From Rheinheimera mangrovi (GTDB taxonomy: Bacteria > Pseudomonadota > Gammaproteobacteria > Enterobacterales > Alteromonadaceae), in contig NZ_CP034683.1 in assembly GCF_003990335.1 (NCBI RefSeq), positions 3,703,501 to 3,767,500 on the forward strand: 64,000 nucleotides of DNA. The letters are read 5' to 3'. Each line of letters starts with the position of its first letter. The stretch's first letter is position 1. The position numbers were made by a program, and so were the translations under genes. This document shows, in pieces, positions 37,040-45,980 of this stretch. Below the pieces are notes generated by a model. The model was not told where the DNA came from. It did no database searches and was given only the letters and a program-made list of their open reading frames with translations.

Positions 37040-37057
37040 AGGTGGTAGTTCCGTATA

Positions 37058-37083
37058 AAAACCCGGCCCAAAGGCCGGGTTTT
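37058..37083 (-). terminator. Terminator after the TonB receptor gene
   Basis: AAAACCCGGCC pairs with GGCCGGGTTTT around a 4-base loop; on the minus strand the stem is followed by TTTTTATA. It would stop most transcripts after the receptor gene and let only a share reach the metabolic genes, a usual way to keep receptor levels high. Confidence 0.85.
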
Positions 37084-37104
37084 ATATGCTGAATAACAAG
37101 CCAC

Positions 37105-39753
37105 TTACATAGAGTAAGAGAAACCTAACAGGAAACGACGGCCCCATTCCTGATAACTAGCCGGACGGCTTGGATCGTTATCAAAATAAGTCACTGCTTC
37201 TTCATTCGTCAGGTTTTGCGCCTGCAGCATCACCTTAAAGGCTTCTGTCACTTCGTATGACAAGCTTGCATCTACAGTACGTTCAGCTTTGGCTCTGGTG
37301 ATTTCCGTTGGAGTCCAGCTGCCAACACGGGTGTTTGCACTGCGGTAGTTGTAAGACACCTTGGCGTCAAAACCAGCTTTGTAGTACCACAAGGTCAGGT
37401 TGCCGACATGACGGGACAAGCCGCCTAATGGCAATGGATTATCTTCCGGCACAAACTCATGCACATTGCTGTCTGTTAATGAATAGTTGGCGTAGAAACC
37501 TAAACCATCAAAAGGTGCTGGCAACATAGTCAGAGCCTGTTGATACATCAGCTCTAAACCTTTGATCTGACCACCGTCACCATTAATAGGGCCAGTGAAG
37601 TTATAGGCTATACCATCCACTATCATCACATCGGTAGAACTACCAACATGAGTTTTTAAGTCTTTAAAGAAAGTAGATACTGTCATAGCGCGGTCGCTGG
37701 ACCAGTAGTATTCGTAGCCCAAATCAATTTGATCAGCCACAAATGGATCCAGAGTCGGATTACCGCCTGAACCTGTTTTCACCGGGCTTTGCGAATCCAA
37801 TTGGAAACCTGTGCGCATTTCAACCAGAGGCGGACGGGAAAGCGCTCGGGATAAACCAAAACGCACCTGAGATTCTTCACTGACAGTAAAGATCATATTC
37901 AGGGCAGGTAAAATTTCGTCGTATTCATGGTCAACTGAAATAGGCGAATACAGGCTGTCTTTGAACTGATAACCAGAAGAAGTAGATTCTGTTTTGACAT
38001 AACGCACGCCAAAGTTACCTGTGTAAGGTAAATCACCCAATTCACCGGACATTTTCAGCATAAAATAAGCCGCAGTGTTGGTTTCACCCACGTACCAGCT
38101 GTTGACTCTGTCCTGATCGGTTTTGGCGTGCTGGCTACGATCATCAATGCCACCAAAGGCCTGATTCATAGTGGCATTCCAGTCTTTAAAGCCATACAGA
38201 TTTGGCGCGATAAAATCGCCACCCAGCTGATAGCTGTATCCGTAATCGGTCAGACCTGTAGTAACAGGAGCCTGCCACCAGCTTTGCACGTCGTTGTCTT
38301 TGTCGCGGTCGCTGTAACGGCCACCGACCACCAGCGTTTCGAATACACCCCAGTCCACATTGCGTTCAAAATCGGCTCGCAGACTCACCATTTCATCGGT
38401 CAGATCGCGGTCAGTATCGACGTTCATACCGGTAATGCTGTAGTAATCAGGATTGCCAATGTCTTCATTGGTTTGAATAGCTAAACGACCACCGGCATTG
38501 TTCCAGCTGATATCCAGTGGAGTTGGACCACCATAAGCCGAAGTAATATTGACCCAACGTGATTCGATACCAGCTTCTGAGTAACCAACATCGTAAGTTG
38601 ACGTCCAGACATCACCAGTCACTGTAGTTTTTAAGCCAGTGCTTAACAGATGGTTTTGCTGGAACCAAGTGGCATTATTGGCTGAATGCGCGCCCCATAA
38701 CACACCACCGCCCACGAGTTGCTGCGAGCCATCAGGGCGGGTCACTATCTGAGGCGCAGTCGCGGAGTTGTTGTAGCCCCAATTCGTGCTGTCCTGCCAG
38801 TTACCCCAGCCATCAAACCAAAACTGGTCTTCACGTTCTTCAATATCAAATTTGGAATAAAACAGATCGTATTTCAGGTTCACTGTGTCAACAGGTTCCC
38901 ATTCCAGAATCATCAGGCTGCCTACACGCTCTGTGTTACCCACTTTAGTGCCGGCTTTACCGCCCCATGGCGCAGCTTCTTTAATGCCGTCGCCATTGAC
39001 GTCACCTTGATCGGCTTCAGTTTTGTTGTACGAATAGGAGGCAGTTTCACGCTGCACTGACGGCTGGTCCTGATAAGTTAAACCAAAAACCACACCAAAG
39101 TTATCAGCCCACTGATCGACATAAGAGAAACTGGCTTTTTCGCCTGAACTGTCAGCCCCAGCTAAATCATCGCCCATCTGATAGTCCATCAAATGGCCAC
39201 TGATGTTAATCATGCGCTTGTCTTTTGCCAGCGGGCTGACAAAATTCATATTCACCAGACCGGCAATACCACCTTCGAGATTGTTCGCCATCGGGCTTTT
39301 ATAAACTTCAACTGAGTTAATCAGTTCAGCAGGGAATTGCTCGTAACGCACGTCACGGCTTGGTTCAGCACTGACAATTTCGCGGCCATTCATGGTGGCA
39401 GCGTTTAAACGTGCACCTAGACCACGGATAGAAATACTGCTGGCGTTACCCCGATCACGCTCTGCCGTTACACCAGGCAAGCGGCCTAAGGAATCAGCGA
39501 TAGTCACGTCAGGTAATTGACCTAAGTCATCGGTAGAGATAATTTCGACCGTTGATTCTGAAAACTTTTTCTGCATTAAAGACTTGCTCAGCGTGGCACC
39601 AAAACCTTTGACGACAATGGTTTCGATTTGCTGTTCAGCTTCTTTTGCTTTTTGTTGAGTGGTATTTTCTTCGCTTTGCGCCTGTGCATGCTGCATAGCA
39701 AAAATTTGCGTCATAGCTAAAGCTACAACGGTCAAGTTGAATTTGCCTGTCAT
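37105..39753 (-). CDS. TonB-dependent receptor, carbohydrate type
   Basis: 882 residues. The signal peptide ends near HAQAQ. A TonB box-like IETIVVKGF precedes the plug domain (STDDLGQLPDVTIADSLGRLPGVTAERDRG, SISIRGLG), the form of the proteobacterial TonB-receptor group linked with sugar loci. A 22-strand barrel follows and ends in FLLGFSYSM. It should import the target oligosaccharide across the outer membrane with TonB-ExbBD energy (not encoded here). The perfect palindrome 100 bp upstream suggests control by the LacI-type regulator. Confidence 0.92.
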   Translation of the reverse strand: MTGKFNLTVVALAMTQIFAMQHAQAQSEENTTQQKAKEAEQQIETIVVKGFGATLSKSLMQKKFSESTVEIISTDDLGQLPDVTIADSLGRLPGVTAERDRGNASSISIRGLGARLNAATMNGREIVSAEPSRDVRYEQFPAELINSVEVYKSPMANNLEGGIAGLVNMNFVSPLAKDKRMINISGHLMDYQMGDDLAGADSSGEKASFSYVDQWADNFGVVFGLTYQDQPSVQRETASYSYNKTEADQGDVNGDGIKEAAPWGGKAGTKVGNTERVGSLMILEWEPVDTVNLKYDLFYSKFDIEEREDQFWFDGWGNWQDSTNWGYNNSATAPQIVTRPDGSQQLVGGGVLWGAHSANNATWFQQNHLLSTGLKTTVTGDVWTSTYDVGYSEAGIESRWVNITSAYGGPTPLDISWNNAGGRLAIQTNEDIGNPDYYSITGMNVDTDRDLTDEMVSLRADFERNVDWGVFETLVVGGRYSDRDKDNDVQSWWQAPVTTGLTDYGYSYQLGGDFIAPNLYGFKDWNATMNQAFGGIDDRSQHAKTDQDRVNSWYVGETNTAAYFMLKMSGELGDLPYTGNFGVRYVKTESTSSGYQFKDSLYSPISVDHEYDEILPALNMIFTVSEESQVRFGLSRALSRPPLVEMRTGFQLDSQSPVKTGSGGNPTLDPFVADQIDLGYEYYWSSDRAMTVSTFFKDLKTHVGSSTDVMIVDGIAYNFTGPINGDGGQIKGLELMYQQALTMLPAPFDGLGFYANYSLTDSNVHEFVPEDNPLPLGGLSRHVGNLTLWYYKAGFDAKVSYNYRSANTRVGSWTPTEITRAKAERTVDASLSYEVTEAFKVMLQAQNLTNEEAVTYFDNDPSRPASYQEWGRRFLLGFSYSM

Positions 39754-39849
39754 TTCCTACCCCTGTCGGTATCAATTGTTATTTTTTTATGCGCTGGGCT
39801 GATTTTTCTGTGCGGGATCAGCAGTGCACAGTGCATTTATAACACTCAA

Positions 39850-39863
39850 GGTAAACGTTTACC
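39850..39863. promoter_or_regulatory. LacI/GalR-type operator upstream of the TonB receptor
   Basis: GGTAAACGTTTACC is a perfect 14-bp palindrome with central CG, the LacI-family operator form. It lies 97 bp upstream of the receptor start, within a 324-bp gap between divergent genes. The rest of that gap is AT-rich, with no other clear site. It is the only copy of this palindrome I noticed, so regulation would act mainly at the head of the locus. Confidence 0.8.
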
Positions 39864-40077
39864 AAAACTTTTTCGCAACACATTGGCATTCAGATCACAA
39901 AACATTGAATTTATTGAATATATAATCAGGTAATCGATTTCTTAAAAATAGGAAAACTCGCTATTTTCAGTCTCAATAAATGACAAAGCTTGCTCGCTGT
40001 TGTTTCAGATCAAGATCCAAAAAAGAGACAAGAATTAGCATAGAGCTCGTTTTGTTGACAATGGAACTGCCCTGAAC

Positions 40078-42621
40078 ATGAATTATCCGCCGAGCACAGC
40101 CGTAACATCTTTATCATCAGATCAGACCGTGGCGCAGGTACTACAAAAAAACCTGATTTGTTGTTCCGCCGACACCAGCGTGCAGCAAGCAGCGCAGTTA
40201 ATGCAGCAACACAACATCAGCTGCATCCTGATTAAACAAGAACAGAATATCCTGGGGATCTGGACTGAATCTGACTGCAAAAAGTTGGATTTGGCGGATC
40301 ACGCAGTGTTGCAGCAAGCAGTGTCGGCCGTGATGAGTAGCCCGGTGCTTTCCGTCGCCGATCATTTTAGTGCCGTTGATGCAGCAGCACTCATGAAAAA
40401 ACAAGGGATCAGGCGTTTGCTGGTAACAGACAAGTCGCAAAAGGCCATAGGCATAGTGACGCAAACCGACCTTATCCATCAACAACCGCTGGAGCATTAT
40501 TTAATGCTGCGCGATATCAGCTCCATTCTGGTAGAACTGCCTTTATTGCTTCAGGCCGAACTTAGCGTCGCTCACTCTGCTGCGTTGATGCAGCAAACCC
40601 AACGTGACGCCGCCATAGTTAAGTTTGAAAACACAGAGTCTGGCCTTGCAGAATACGGCATAGTGACTGAACGGGATCTGGTGCACTTTGTAGCCACAAA
40701 CCGTACCCTTTGCACTCTGGCTGAAGTTGCAACCCGGCCTTTATTGACGCTGCCGCTGCATAGCAGTTTATTGCAGGCGGTGCGCTTACTACGCGAACAT
40801 GGTTTTCGGCATCTTGGCGTAACGGACTCCTTGGGTAAACCTATAGGATTGTTATCCCACAATCACATACTGCTGAATATGGAACATTTGTACATCAACG
40901 AGCTAAAAGCTGCACTGCAAGCTCGGGATAAGGCGCTGCGGTCGTCGGAAAGCAGTTTGCGGTTAGCCTACAAAGTGATAGAAGCATCGCACGATGCTGT
41001 AATGATTACTGATGCATCGGGTTTCATTCAGTCAGTTAATCCCAGCTTTTGTAAGTTGACAGGCTACAGTGTAGAAGAAGCCTTAGGCCAGACCCCCAAC
41101 CTGTTAAGTTCAGGACAGCATGACGAGAACTTTTATCAGCAAATGTGGCAACGACTGCAGCAGCAAGGCTACTGGCAAGGTGAAATCTGGAATAAACGTA
41201 AAAATGGCGAAATTTACCCTGAATGGCTGTCCATCAGCGCTGTGCGCGGTGAAAATGGCATTGTTAATCAATATGCTGCCATTTTTTCTGATATTACAGA
41301 ACGTAAAAAGCGTGAGAAAAAAATTCACGAACTGGCTTATTTTGATGAACTGACCGGCCTTGCCAACCGCCGTTTATTTCAGGACAGGCTGGAGCAGGCA
41401 CTGGCGAATGCCAAACGCCACGATCACCAGTTGGCGGTGCTGTTTCTCGATTTAGATTTGTTTAAGCGCATCAATGATACTTTAGGTCATCAGGCCGGTG
41501 ATGAAGCCTTACGTCAGGTTGCCCGACGGCTGCAAAAAGCCAGCAGAGCAGGCGAATCTGTCGCCCGCTTAGGCGGCGATGAATTTACCATGCTGGTCCC
41601 TGAGTGCGACGGCATTGAAGAAATCGAAAAGCTGGCACAACGTATAGTGGCTCAATTTGAGCTGCCCTTTCAAATTCAGCATAACGAACTGGTCCTCACC
41701 ACCAGCGTAGGCATCAGTATTTACCCACAACATGGCGGCACGATCAGTGAACTGCTGAAATTTGCAGATGCAGCTATGTACCAGGCAAAAGAGTCTGGCC
41801 GCAACAAATACAGCCTTTACACCAACAGTGTTGGTCAACGTAATGACGAGGCGTTGCAACTTGAGCAGGCATTACGTAAGGCATTGTCGCAGCAACAATT
41901 AGAAGTGTATTACCAACCCAAAGTTGCGCTGCAGACAGGTCAGTTACATAGCCTTGAGGCGCTGGCACGCTGGCAGGACAAAGAGCTGGGGCAAGTGCCA
42001 CCACAACGTTTTATTGCCATGGCTGAAACCTTAGGACTGATCCAGCAATTAGGCCAACAGGTGCTGCGGCAAGTTTGTTACCAGTTGCAGTTATGGGGTG
42101 AACAGGCAGTTCCTGTGGCAGTGAATATTTCCGTAATGGAACTGGCAGATCCTGGTTTTTTAACACAGCTAACCCAGATCTTAACCGAGACAGCAATTAA
42201 CCCACAGTTGCTGGAGCTGGAAATTACCGAAAGCTGTCTGCTGCCCGATCGTGAAACCCAAACCCGGCAAGTGTTGCAACAGCTGAGACAATTAGGCATA
42301 CGTCTGGCGATTGACGACTTTGGCACAGGCTATTCATCTCTGTCTTATTTACGGCATTTACCGATCAATAGCCTGAAAATAGATCGTAGCTTTATTAAAT
42401 CCTTACCAGAGAATACCAGCGATCGCCAAATCACCAGTGCTATTATTGCGATGGCCAATGCCATGGGGCTGGATGTCATTGCTGAGGGGGTGGAAACACA
42501 GGCCCAGCAAGAGTTTTTGCTGACCGCTGGCTGTAAGTTTGGTCAGGGATATTGGTTTGGTAAAGCTGAAAACGCAGCCAGTACCTTATTGTTGCTACAG
42601 AAGCATTCTCTGAGCCACTGA
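40078..42621 (+). CDS. Four-CBS, PAS, GGDEF and EAL sensor protein
   Basis: 847 residues, soluble. Two CBS pairs fill residues ~18-275 (TSVQQAAQLMQQHNISCILI; VDAAALMKKQGIRRLLVTDK; AALMQQTQRDAAIVKF; AVRLLREHGFRHLGVTDS). A PAS domain spans ~290-410 (AYKVIEASHDAVMITDASG), then GGDEF (RLGGDEFTMLVPE) and EAL (HSLEALARW, AIDDFGTGYSSL, VIAEGVET). The RxxD inhibitory site is degenerate (RAGE). Both catalytic motifs look intact, so it could make or break c-di-GMP; with such tandems phosphodiesterase activity usually dominates. CBS pairs bind adenine nucleotides, so energy or nucleotide status may be sensed. It has no operon partner. Confidence 0.93.
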   Translation: MNYPPSTAVTSLSSDQTVAQVLQKNLICCSADTSVQQAAQLMQQHNISCILIKQEQNILGIWTESDCKKLDLADHAVLQQAVSAVMSSPVLSVADHFSAVDAAALMKKQGIRRLLVTDKSQKAIGIVTQTDLIHQQPLEHYLMLRDISSILVELPLLLQAELSVAHSAALMQQTQRDAAIVKFENTESGLAEYGIVTERDLVHFVATNRTLCTLAEVATRPLLTLPLHSSLLQAVRLLREHGFRHLGVTDSLGKPIGLLSHNHILLNMEHLYINELKAALQARDKALRSSESSLRLAYKVIEASHDAVMITDASGFIQSVNPSFCKLTGYSVEEALGQTPNLLSSGQHDENFYQQMWQRLQQQGYWQGEIWNKRKNGEIYPEWLSISAVRGENGIVNQYAAIFSDITERKKREKKIHELAYFDELTGLANRRLFQDRLEQALANAKRHDHQLAVLFLDLDLFKRINDTLGHQAGDEALRQVARRLQKASRAGESVARLGGDEFTMLVPECDGIEEIEKLAQRIVAQFELPFQIQHNELVLTTSVGISIYPQHGGTISELLKFADAAMYQAKESGRNKYSLYTNSVGQRNDEALQLEQALRKALSQQQLEVYYQPKVALQTGQLHSLEALARWQDKELGQVPPQRFIAMAETLGLIQQLGQQVLRQVCYQLQLWGEQAVPVAVNISVMELADPGFLTQLTQILTETAINPQLLELEITESCLLPDRETQTRQVLQQLRQLGIRLAIDDFGTGYSSLSYLRHLPINSLKIDRSFIKSLPENTSDRQITSAIIAMANAMGLDVIAEGVETQAQQEFLLTAGCKFGQGYWFGKAENAASTLLLLQKHSLSH

Positions 42622-42701
42622 TCGCTCTGTTTTTGTATAAATCTGCTCATAAGCTGATTTATGTTATGTTATGGTGCAGCCTATCCTAAAACAGTATTGG
42701 A

Positions 42702-43346
42702 ATGGATACCATGCAAGAAATTGAAAAAATTGAGCATCGGCTCAGAGAAATTAATCGCCTTAAATTAAAACTGACCTTTGGCAATGTTCCACCTTTTTAT
42801 CATGCGGTAGCCACCTCCTTAGGTATGGCGGAGGGCATGCTTAAATATGGTTTTGAAAACTCCCTGGATATTCTGACCGACCAACGAAACTGGAACTTAA
42901 AATATCTTGGCGGCAGCGAAGATGCTGCAGGACAAATTATTTGCCCGAACAAGCCTCGTTTATCCGTGTATAAAGTATTTACCCCTCATGGTTTTGAAAT
43001 TCATTGCCTGCCCTGGAAATCTGGGCGGGAGTTTGATTTTGAGCTGGCCAATCATCCGCAGATGGACTTTAAGTTCTGGCGCCCTAACTCGATGAAAACC
43101 GTATTCCGTCTGGCCGGTTTGCATACTTTTATCAAGATGTATTTTGAACATGGTGACGAAGCCGACTTACAGCTGATTCGCTGCGCGCACAATATAGCGG
43201 AGGAATTTGTCGAACGTTTAGTGCCACAGTTTAATACGCAAAAAGTATTTGGCGTAACTGTCCAGAATTTTTTCGATTTTGCAGAGATGAAATTTAAAGC
43301 CGGAGAAGAGATCTATTTACCTAAGGTATATGCCTTACAAGAATAG
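42702..43346 (+). CDS. Conserved protein of unknown function
   Basis: 214 residues, soluble, not recognised. Notable stretches are FGNVPPFYHAVATSLGMAEGMLKYGFENS, WKSGREFDFELANHPQMDFKFWRPNSMKTVFRLAG and FVERLVPQFNTQKVFGVTVQNFFDFAEMKF. It has no transmembrane segment or signal. An in-frame ATG 9 bp further in could be the real start; neither has a strong ribosome site. It is followed by a bidirectional terminator. Codon use matches its neighbours, so it does not look newly acquired. Confidence 0.7.
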   Translation: MDTMQEIEKIEHRLREINRLKLKLTFGNVPPFYHAVATSLGMAEGMLKYGFENSLDILTDQRNWNLKYLGGSEDAAGQIICPNKPRLSVYKVFTPHGFEIHCLPWKSGREFDFELANHPQMDFKFWRPNSMKTVFRLAGLHTFIKMYFEHGDEADLQLIRCAHNIAEEFVERLVPQFNTQKVFGVTVQNFFDFAEMKFKAGEEIYLPKVYALQE

Positions 43347-43459
43347 AACCTAAGGTGACCTACTGGTCCTCACTGCAGGAGTATCTGCTGTTCGCTGGAC
43401 CATGCAACAAAGCCATAAATCGCCGTACTTTAAGCTGAGCTCCCTAACTGATGGGCCAT

Positions 43460-43493
43460 AAAAAAGGCAGCTGCGATGCAGTTGCCTTTTTTT
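43460..43493. terminator. Bidirectional terminator between convergent genes
   Basis: AAAAAAGGCAGCTGC and GCAGTTGCCTTTTTTT form a long stem with one G-T pair and a GAT loop. A-run and T-run at the ends make it active in both directions, for the unknown gene and for the cold-shock gene. Confidence 0.9.
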
Positions 43494-43551
43494 GTGTTGT
43501 GACCGGTGAAATCAGATTAAATCTATTAACTCCGGTAACTGTAATTAGAAA

Positions 43552-43761
43552 TTACAGAACAACGATTTTCTCAGCCTGTGGGCCTTTTTGACCTTGTGTT
43601 ACAGTGAACTGTACACGTTGGCCTTCTTGCAGAGTTTTGAAACCCGTGCTAGAAATTTCGCTGAAGTGAGCGAAAACGTCTGGACCTGAAGCCTGTTCGA
43701 TGAAACCGAAACCTTTAGTTTCGTTGAACCATTTTACTGTGCCGGTAGTTGTATTAGACAT
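43552..43761 (-). CDS. CspA-family cold-shock protein
   Basis: 69 residues, a single five-stranded OB fold. RNA-binding motifs RNP1 (KGFGFIEQ) and RNP2 (DVFAHFSEI) are intact, with [15 protein letters not shown] at the start. It binds single-stranded RNA/DNA and melts structure, often at low temperature. Roughly 260 bp separate it from the next gene upstream, enough for the long 5' leader that cspA mRNAs use as a thermosensor; a small GCCTG/CAGGC hairpin lies in it at 43794-43807. Confidence 0.95.
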   Translation of the reverse strand: MSNTTTGTVKWFNETKGFGFIEQASGPDVFAHFSEISSTGFKTLQEGQRVQFTVTQGQKGPQAEKIVVL

Positions 43762-44022
43762 GGTATTTACCTGTATTTAATAAAATTAATTGTGCCTGGT
43801 TTCAGGCGATGGTGCTGTAAGAGATGTTTTAACTTATGAATACAGGACGTACTAAAACAACAGTAACATTCGTTGTGGTGCATAAATAATGAACAGACTA
43901 ACAAAGCAAGGCCAGTGTATAGGTTTTCAGAGCAGTGTCAAAGCTTATTTCACTACGTTATTAAAATAAGCAGTTTTATTCCCAAATAGCCTCCAGATGA
44001 GAACTAGACTGCATCTTGAAAA

Positions 44023-44397
44023 TCAGGTGCGCAAATAACCTTCAACATCAGCTACAAACTGCTGAATGACTTCAGATTTGGCTGGCTTTCTATAGTAATT
44101 AATCTTGTCACTGATTGCCTGATCTTCGACATAATTCATAATATTGGATGTCAGTAAACCTATGAAACATTGTTTATCACGACTGCGGATCCAACGGGCC
44201 AATTCCAGCCCATTACGCCCCGGTAGATTGTAGTCCAGCGAATACGCATCAAAGTGGTGCAGTTCTATCAATGCCATAGCTTCTTCGGCACTGCCTGCCG
44301 TCGAACAACTCCAGTCCGGTCTGAACGACTGCACATAGCCTCTGGTCAACATTAAGCACACCTGACTATCATCTACTATCAAGATTTTAAAAGGCAT
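44023..44397 (-). CDS. Single-domain response regulator (CheY-like)
   Basis: 124 residues, one receiver domain. The acidic pocket is VDDSQ near residue 9, the phospho-acceptor Asp in AYSLDYNLPGRNG, the switch Thr/Ser in LLTSN and the Lys in YYRKPAK. No output domain, so it works by binding a partner. No histidine kinase or chemotaxis gene is adjacent. It may pair with the LRR protein kinase upstream on the same strand, although the 150-bp gap argues against one operon. Confidence 0.9.
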   Translation of the reverse strand: MPFKILIVDDSQVCLMLTRGYVQSFRPDWSCSTAGSAEEAMALIELHHFDAYSLDYNLPGRNGLELARWIRSRDKQCFIGLLTSNIMNYVEDQAISDKINYYRKPAKSEVIQQFVADVEGYLRT

Positions 44398-44551
44398 AAG
44401 TCTGTTTCAACCTCTTCCATGTTACACAAACAGTAAAACTCCATGGTCTTTTACTGTAGCTATAACTTTTCCATTACTCCAGTTATGCAACAAGATGATG
44501 TCTTTTGAGAAAGCATGGGCAGGCTCGGTTCAGGGGCCGGAGCTAAAGAGC

Positions 44552-45838
44552 TTAGAGCCCGTGAAGCAAAGCCTGTAACTGTCGAAACTCCGGGCGACTA
44601 CTGACCTTCTGTTGTATACATAACTGCACTACAGCTGTAAATATTTGTTCAAATTCTTCGGACTCTCTGGCTGACAGCAAACTTTGCATATCCAGTAACC
44701 AATAACCAAAAGCACGAACTTCCAGCGCACAAAACAGCTGCTGTTGTTTTTGTGGCAGGGCATGTAACGCAGTAGCAGCGCCAAAGTCGCCCAGATACAG
44801 CTGTTGCTCTTCATTCACCAGCATATTGTGCGCATACAAGTCGCCATGTGTGATCTGCTGCTGATGCAAATGCGCCATCACGCTCACCACCTGCTCAGCC
44901 AGCTGTTTCAGCTGCAACAGCGTCAGGTTTTGGCCTTGCGTAAACGTATCGCGGGTGCAGGTATCAAAAGAAGGCGGTTGCCCTAACACAGAAAATGACG
45001 CTGGTACCAGATCCATCACTAAGCCAGGTAAATCGCAGTCCTTTAATTTTGCTTTGACGGCTATTAAATTCGGATGCTGACCTGCATTCAGGTAGTTATT
45101 CATCTCATCTTTTGGACAACCATCACTGGTGATCCAGCCTTTAAATTGCTTTAACGCCACCAGCTCTGGCTCTTGCGCAAAACGCGCCTGATAAATCACA
45201 CCGGATGCGCCTTCACCTAGTTTTTCGAACAACTGATAATCCGACAAACTATGAGCAGTAATAGCCACAGCCTCAGGCACAGGACAAGCAGGGTTTGCCC
45301 CCAGCGCCAGCCAGGCTAATTTGGGCAATTCAAATAACCAGTCAGGAAAAGACTCAAACTGATTCAGCGATAAGCGTAATAAGCCCAGCTCTCGGCATTG
45401 CTGCATCGAATCCGGTAACGAAGCCAATTGATTACCGGCCATCGCCACTTTACGCAGTTTTTTGTAGCGTCCAAAGTCATTAGGTAATGCTGTCAGCTGA
45501 TTGTCTGTCAGGATCAGCCACTCCAATTGTTCAGGTAAGCAAGCTTCGGCAAAGTCTGTCAGCTTATTGCCTTTAAAACTAACCATCACCAGCGCAGGAC
45601 AAAGGCTTAACACTGCAGGAATATGGCTGAACTTGTTAGAGGTTAAAAACAAACGTTTCAGCTTTTTAAAACGGTGCAAATCAGCAGGTAAATCCGTGAG
45701 CTGATTGCCGGATAAATCCAGAATTTCCAGGCTATCGGCAAAACGGTATAACCCGGCTGGAAATTCGTTCAAGCCCGCAGAAAGATTAATACGGCTTAAT
45801 GGCGCTGTGGTCTGTGCTAAAGTTTCAAGGTTAAACAT
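44552..45838 (-). CDS. Leucine-rich-repeat protein kinase
   Basis: 428 residues; ATG 45838 is chosen because GGAATAAG precedes it. Residues ~10-195 hold about seven leucine-rich repeats (for example LEILDLSGNQLTDLPADLHRF, LEWLILTDNQLTALPNDFGRY). A Ser/Thr-kinase-like domain follows: YQLFEKLGEGASGVIYQARF (glycine loop), VALKQF (ATP Lys), HGDLYAHNML (catalytic loop with Asp and Asn) and YLGDFGAAT (DFG Asp). The catalytic loop lacks the usual Arg and Lys of HRDLK, but Asp and Asn remain, so activity is likely. No membrane segment, thus cytoplasmic. LRRs probably bind a partner protein that sets kinase output; targets are unknown. Confidence 0.88.
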   Translation of the reverse strand: MFNLETLAQTTAPLSRINLSAGLNEFPAGLYRFADSLEILDLSGNQLTDLPADLHRFKKLKRLFLTSNKFSHIPAVLSLCPALVMVSFKGNKLTDFAEACLPEQLEWLILTDNQLTALPNDFGRYKKLRKVAMAGNQLASLPDSMQQCRELGLLRLSLNQFESFPDWLFELPKLAWLALGANPACPVPEAVAITAHSLSDYQLFEKLGEGASGVIYQARFAQEPELVALKQFKGWITSDGCPKDEMNNYLNAGQHPNLIAVKAKLKDCDLPGLVMDLVPASFSVLGQPPSFDTCTRDTFTQGQNLTLLQLKQLAEQVVSVMAHLHQQQITHGDLYAHNMLVNEEQQLYLGDFGAATALHALPQKQQQLFCALEVRAFGYWLLDMQSLLSARESEEFEQIFTAVVQLCIQQKVSSRPEFRQLQALLHGL

Positions 45839-45980
45839 CTTATTCCAACCCGCTGAAAAAGCCGGATTGTACAGTGCAGAACCCAATTCGGCAAAACAGA
45901 CTCAGTCTCCCTTGAGATCTGTCCAGACTAAACCAATATCAATTTAAGCTTTTACAAATCAGGCACAACAGGAGAGCTTT

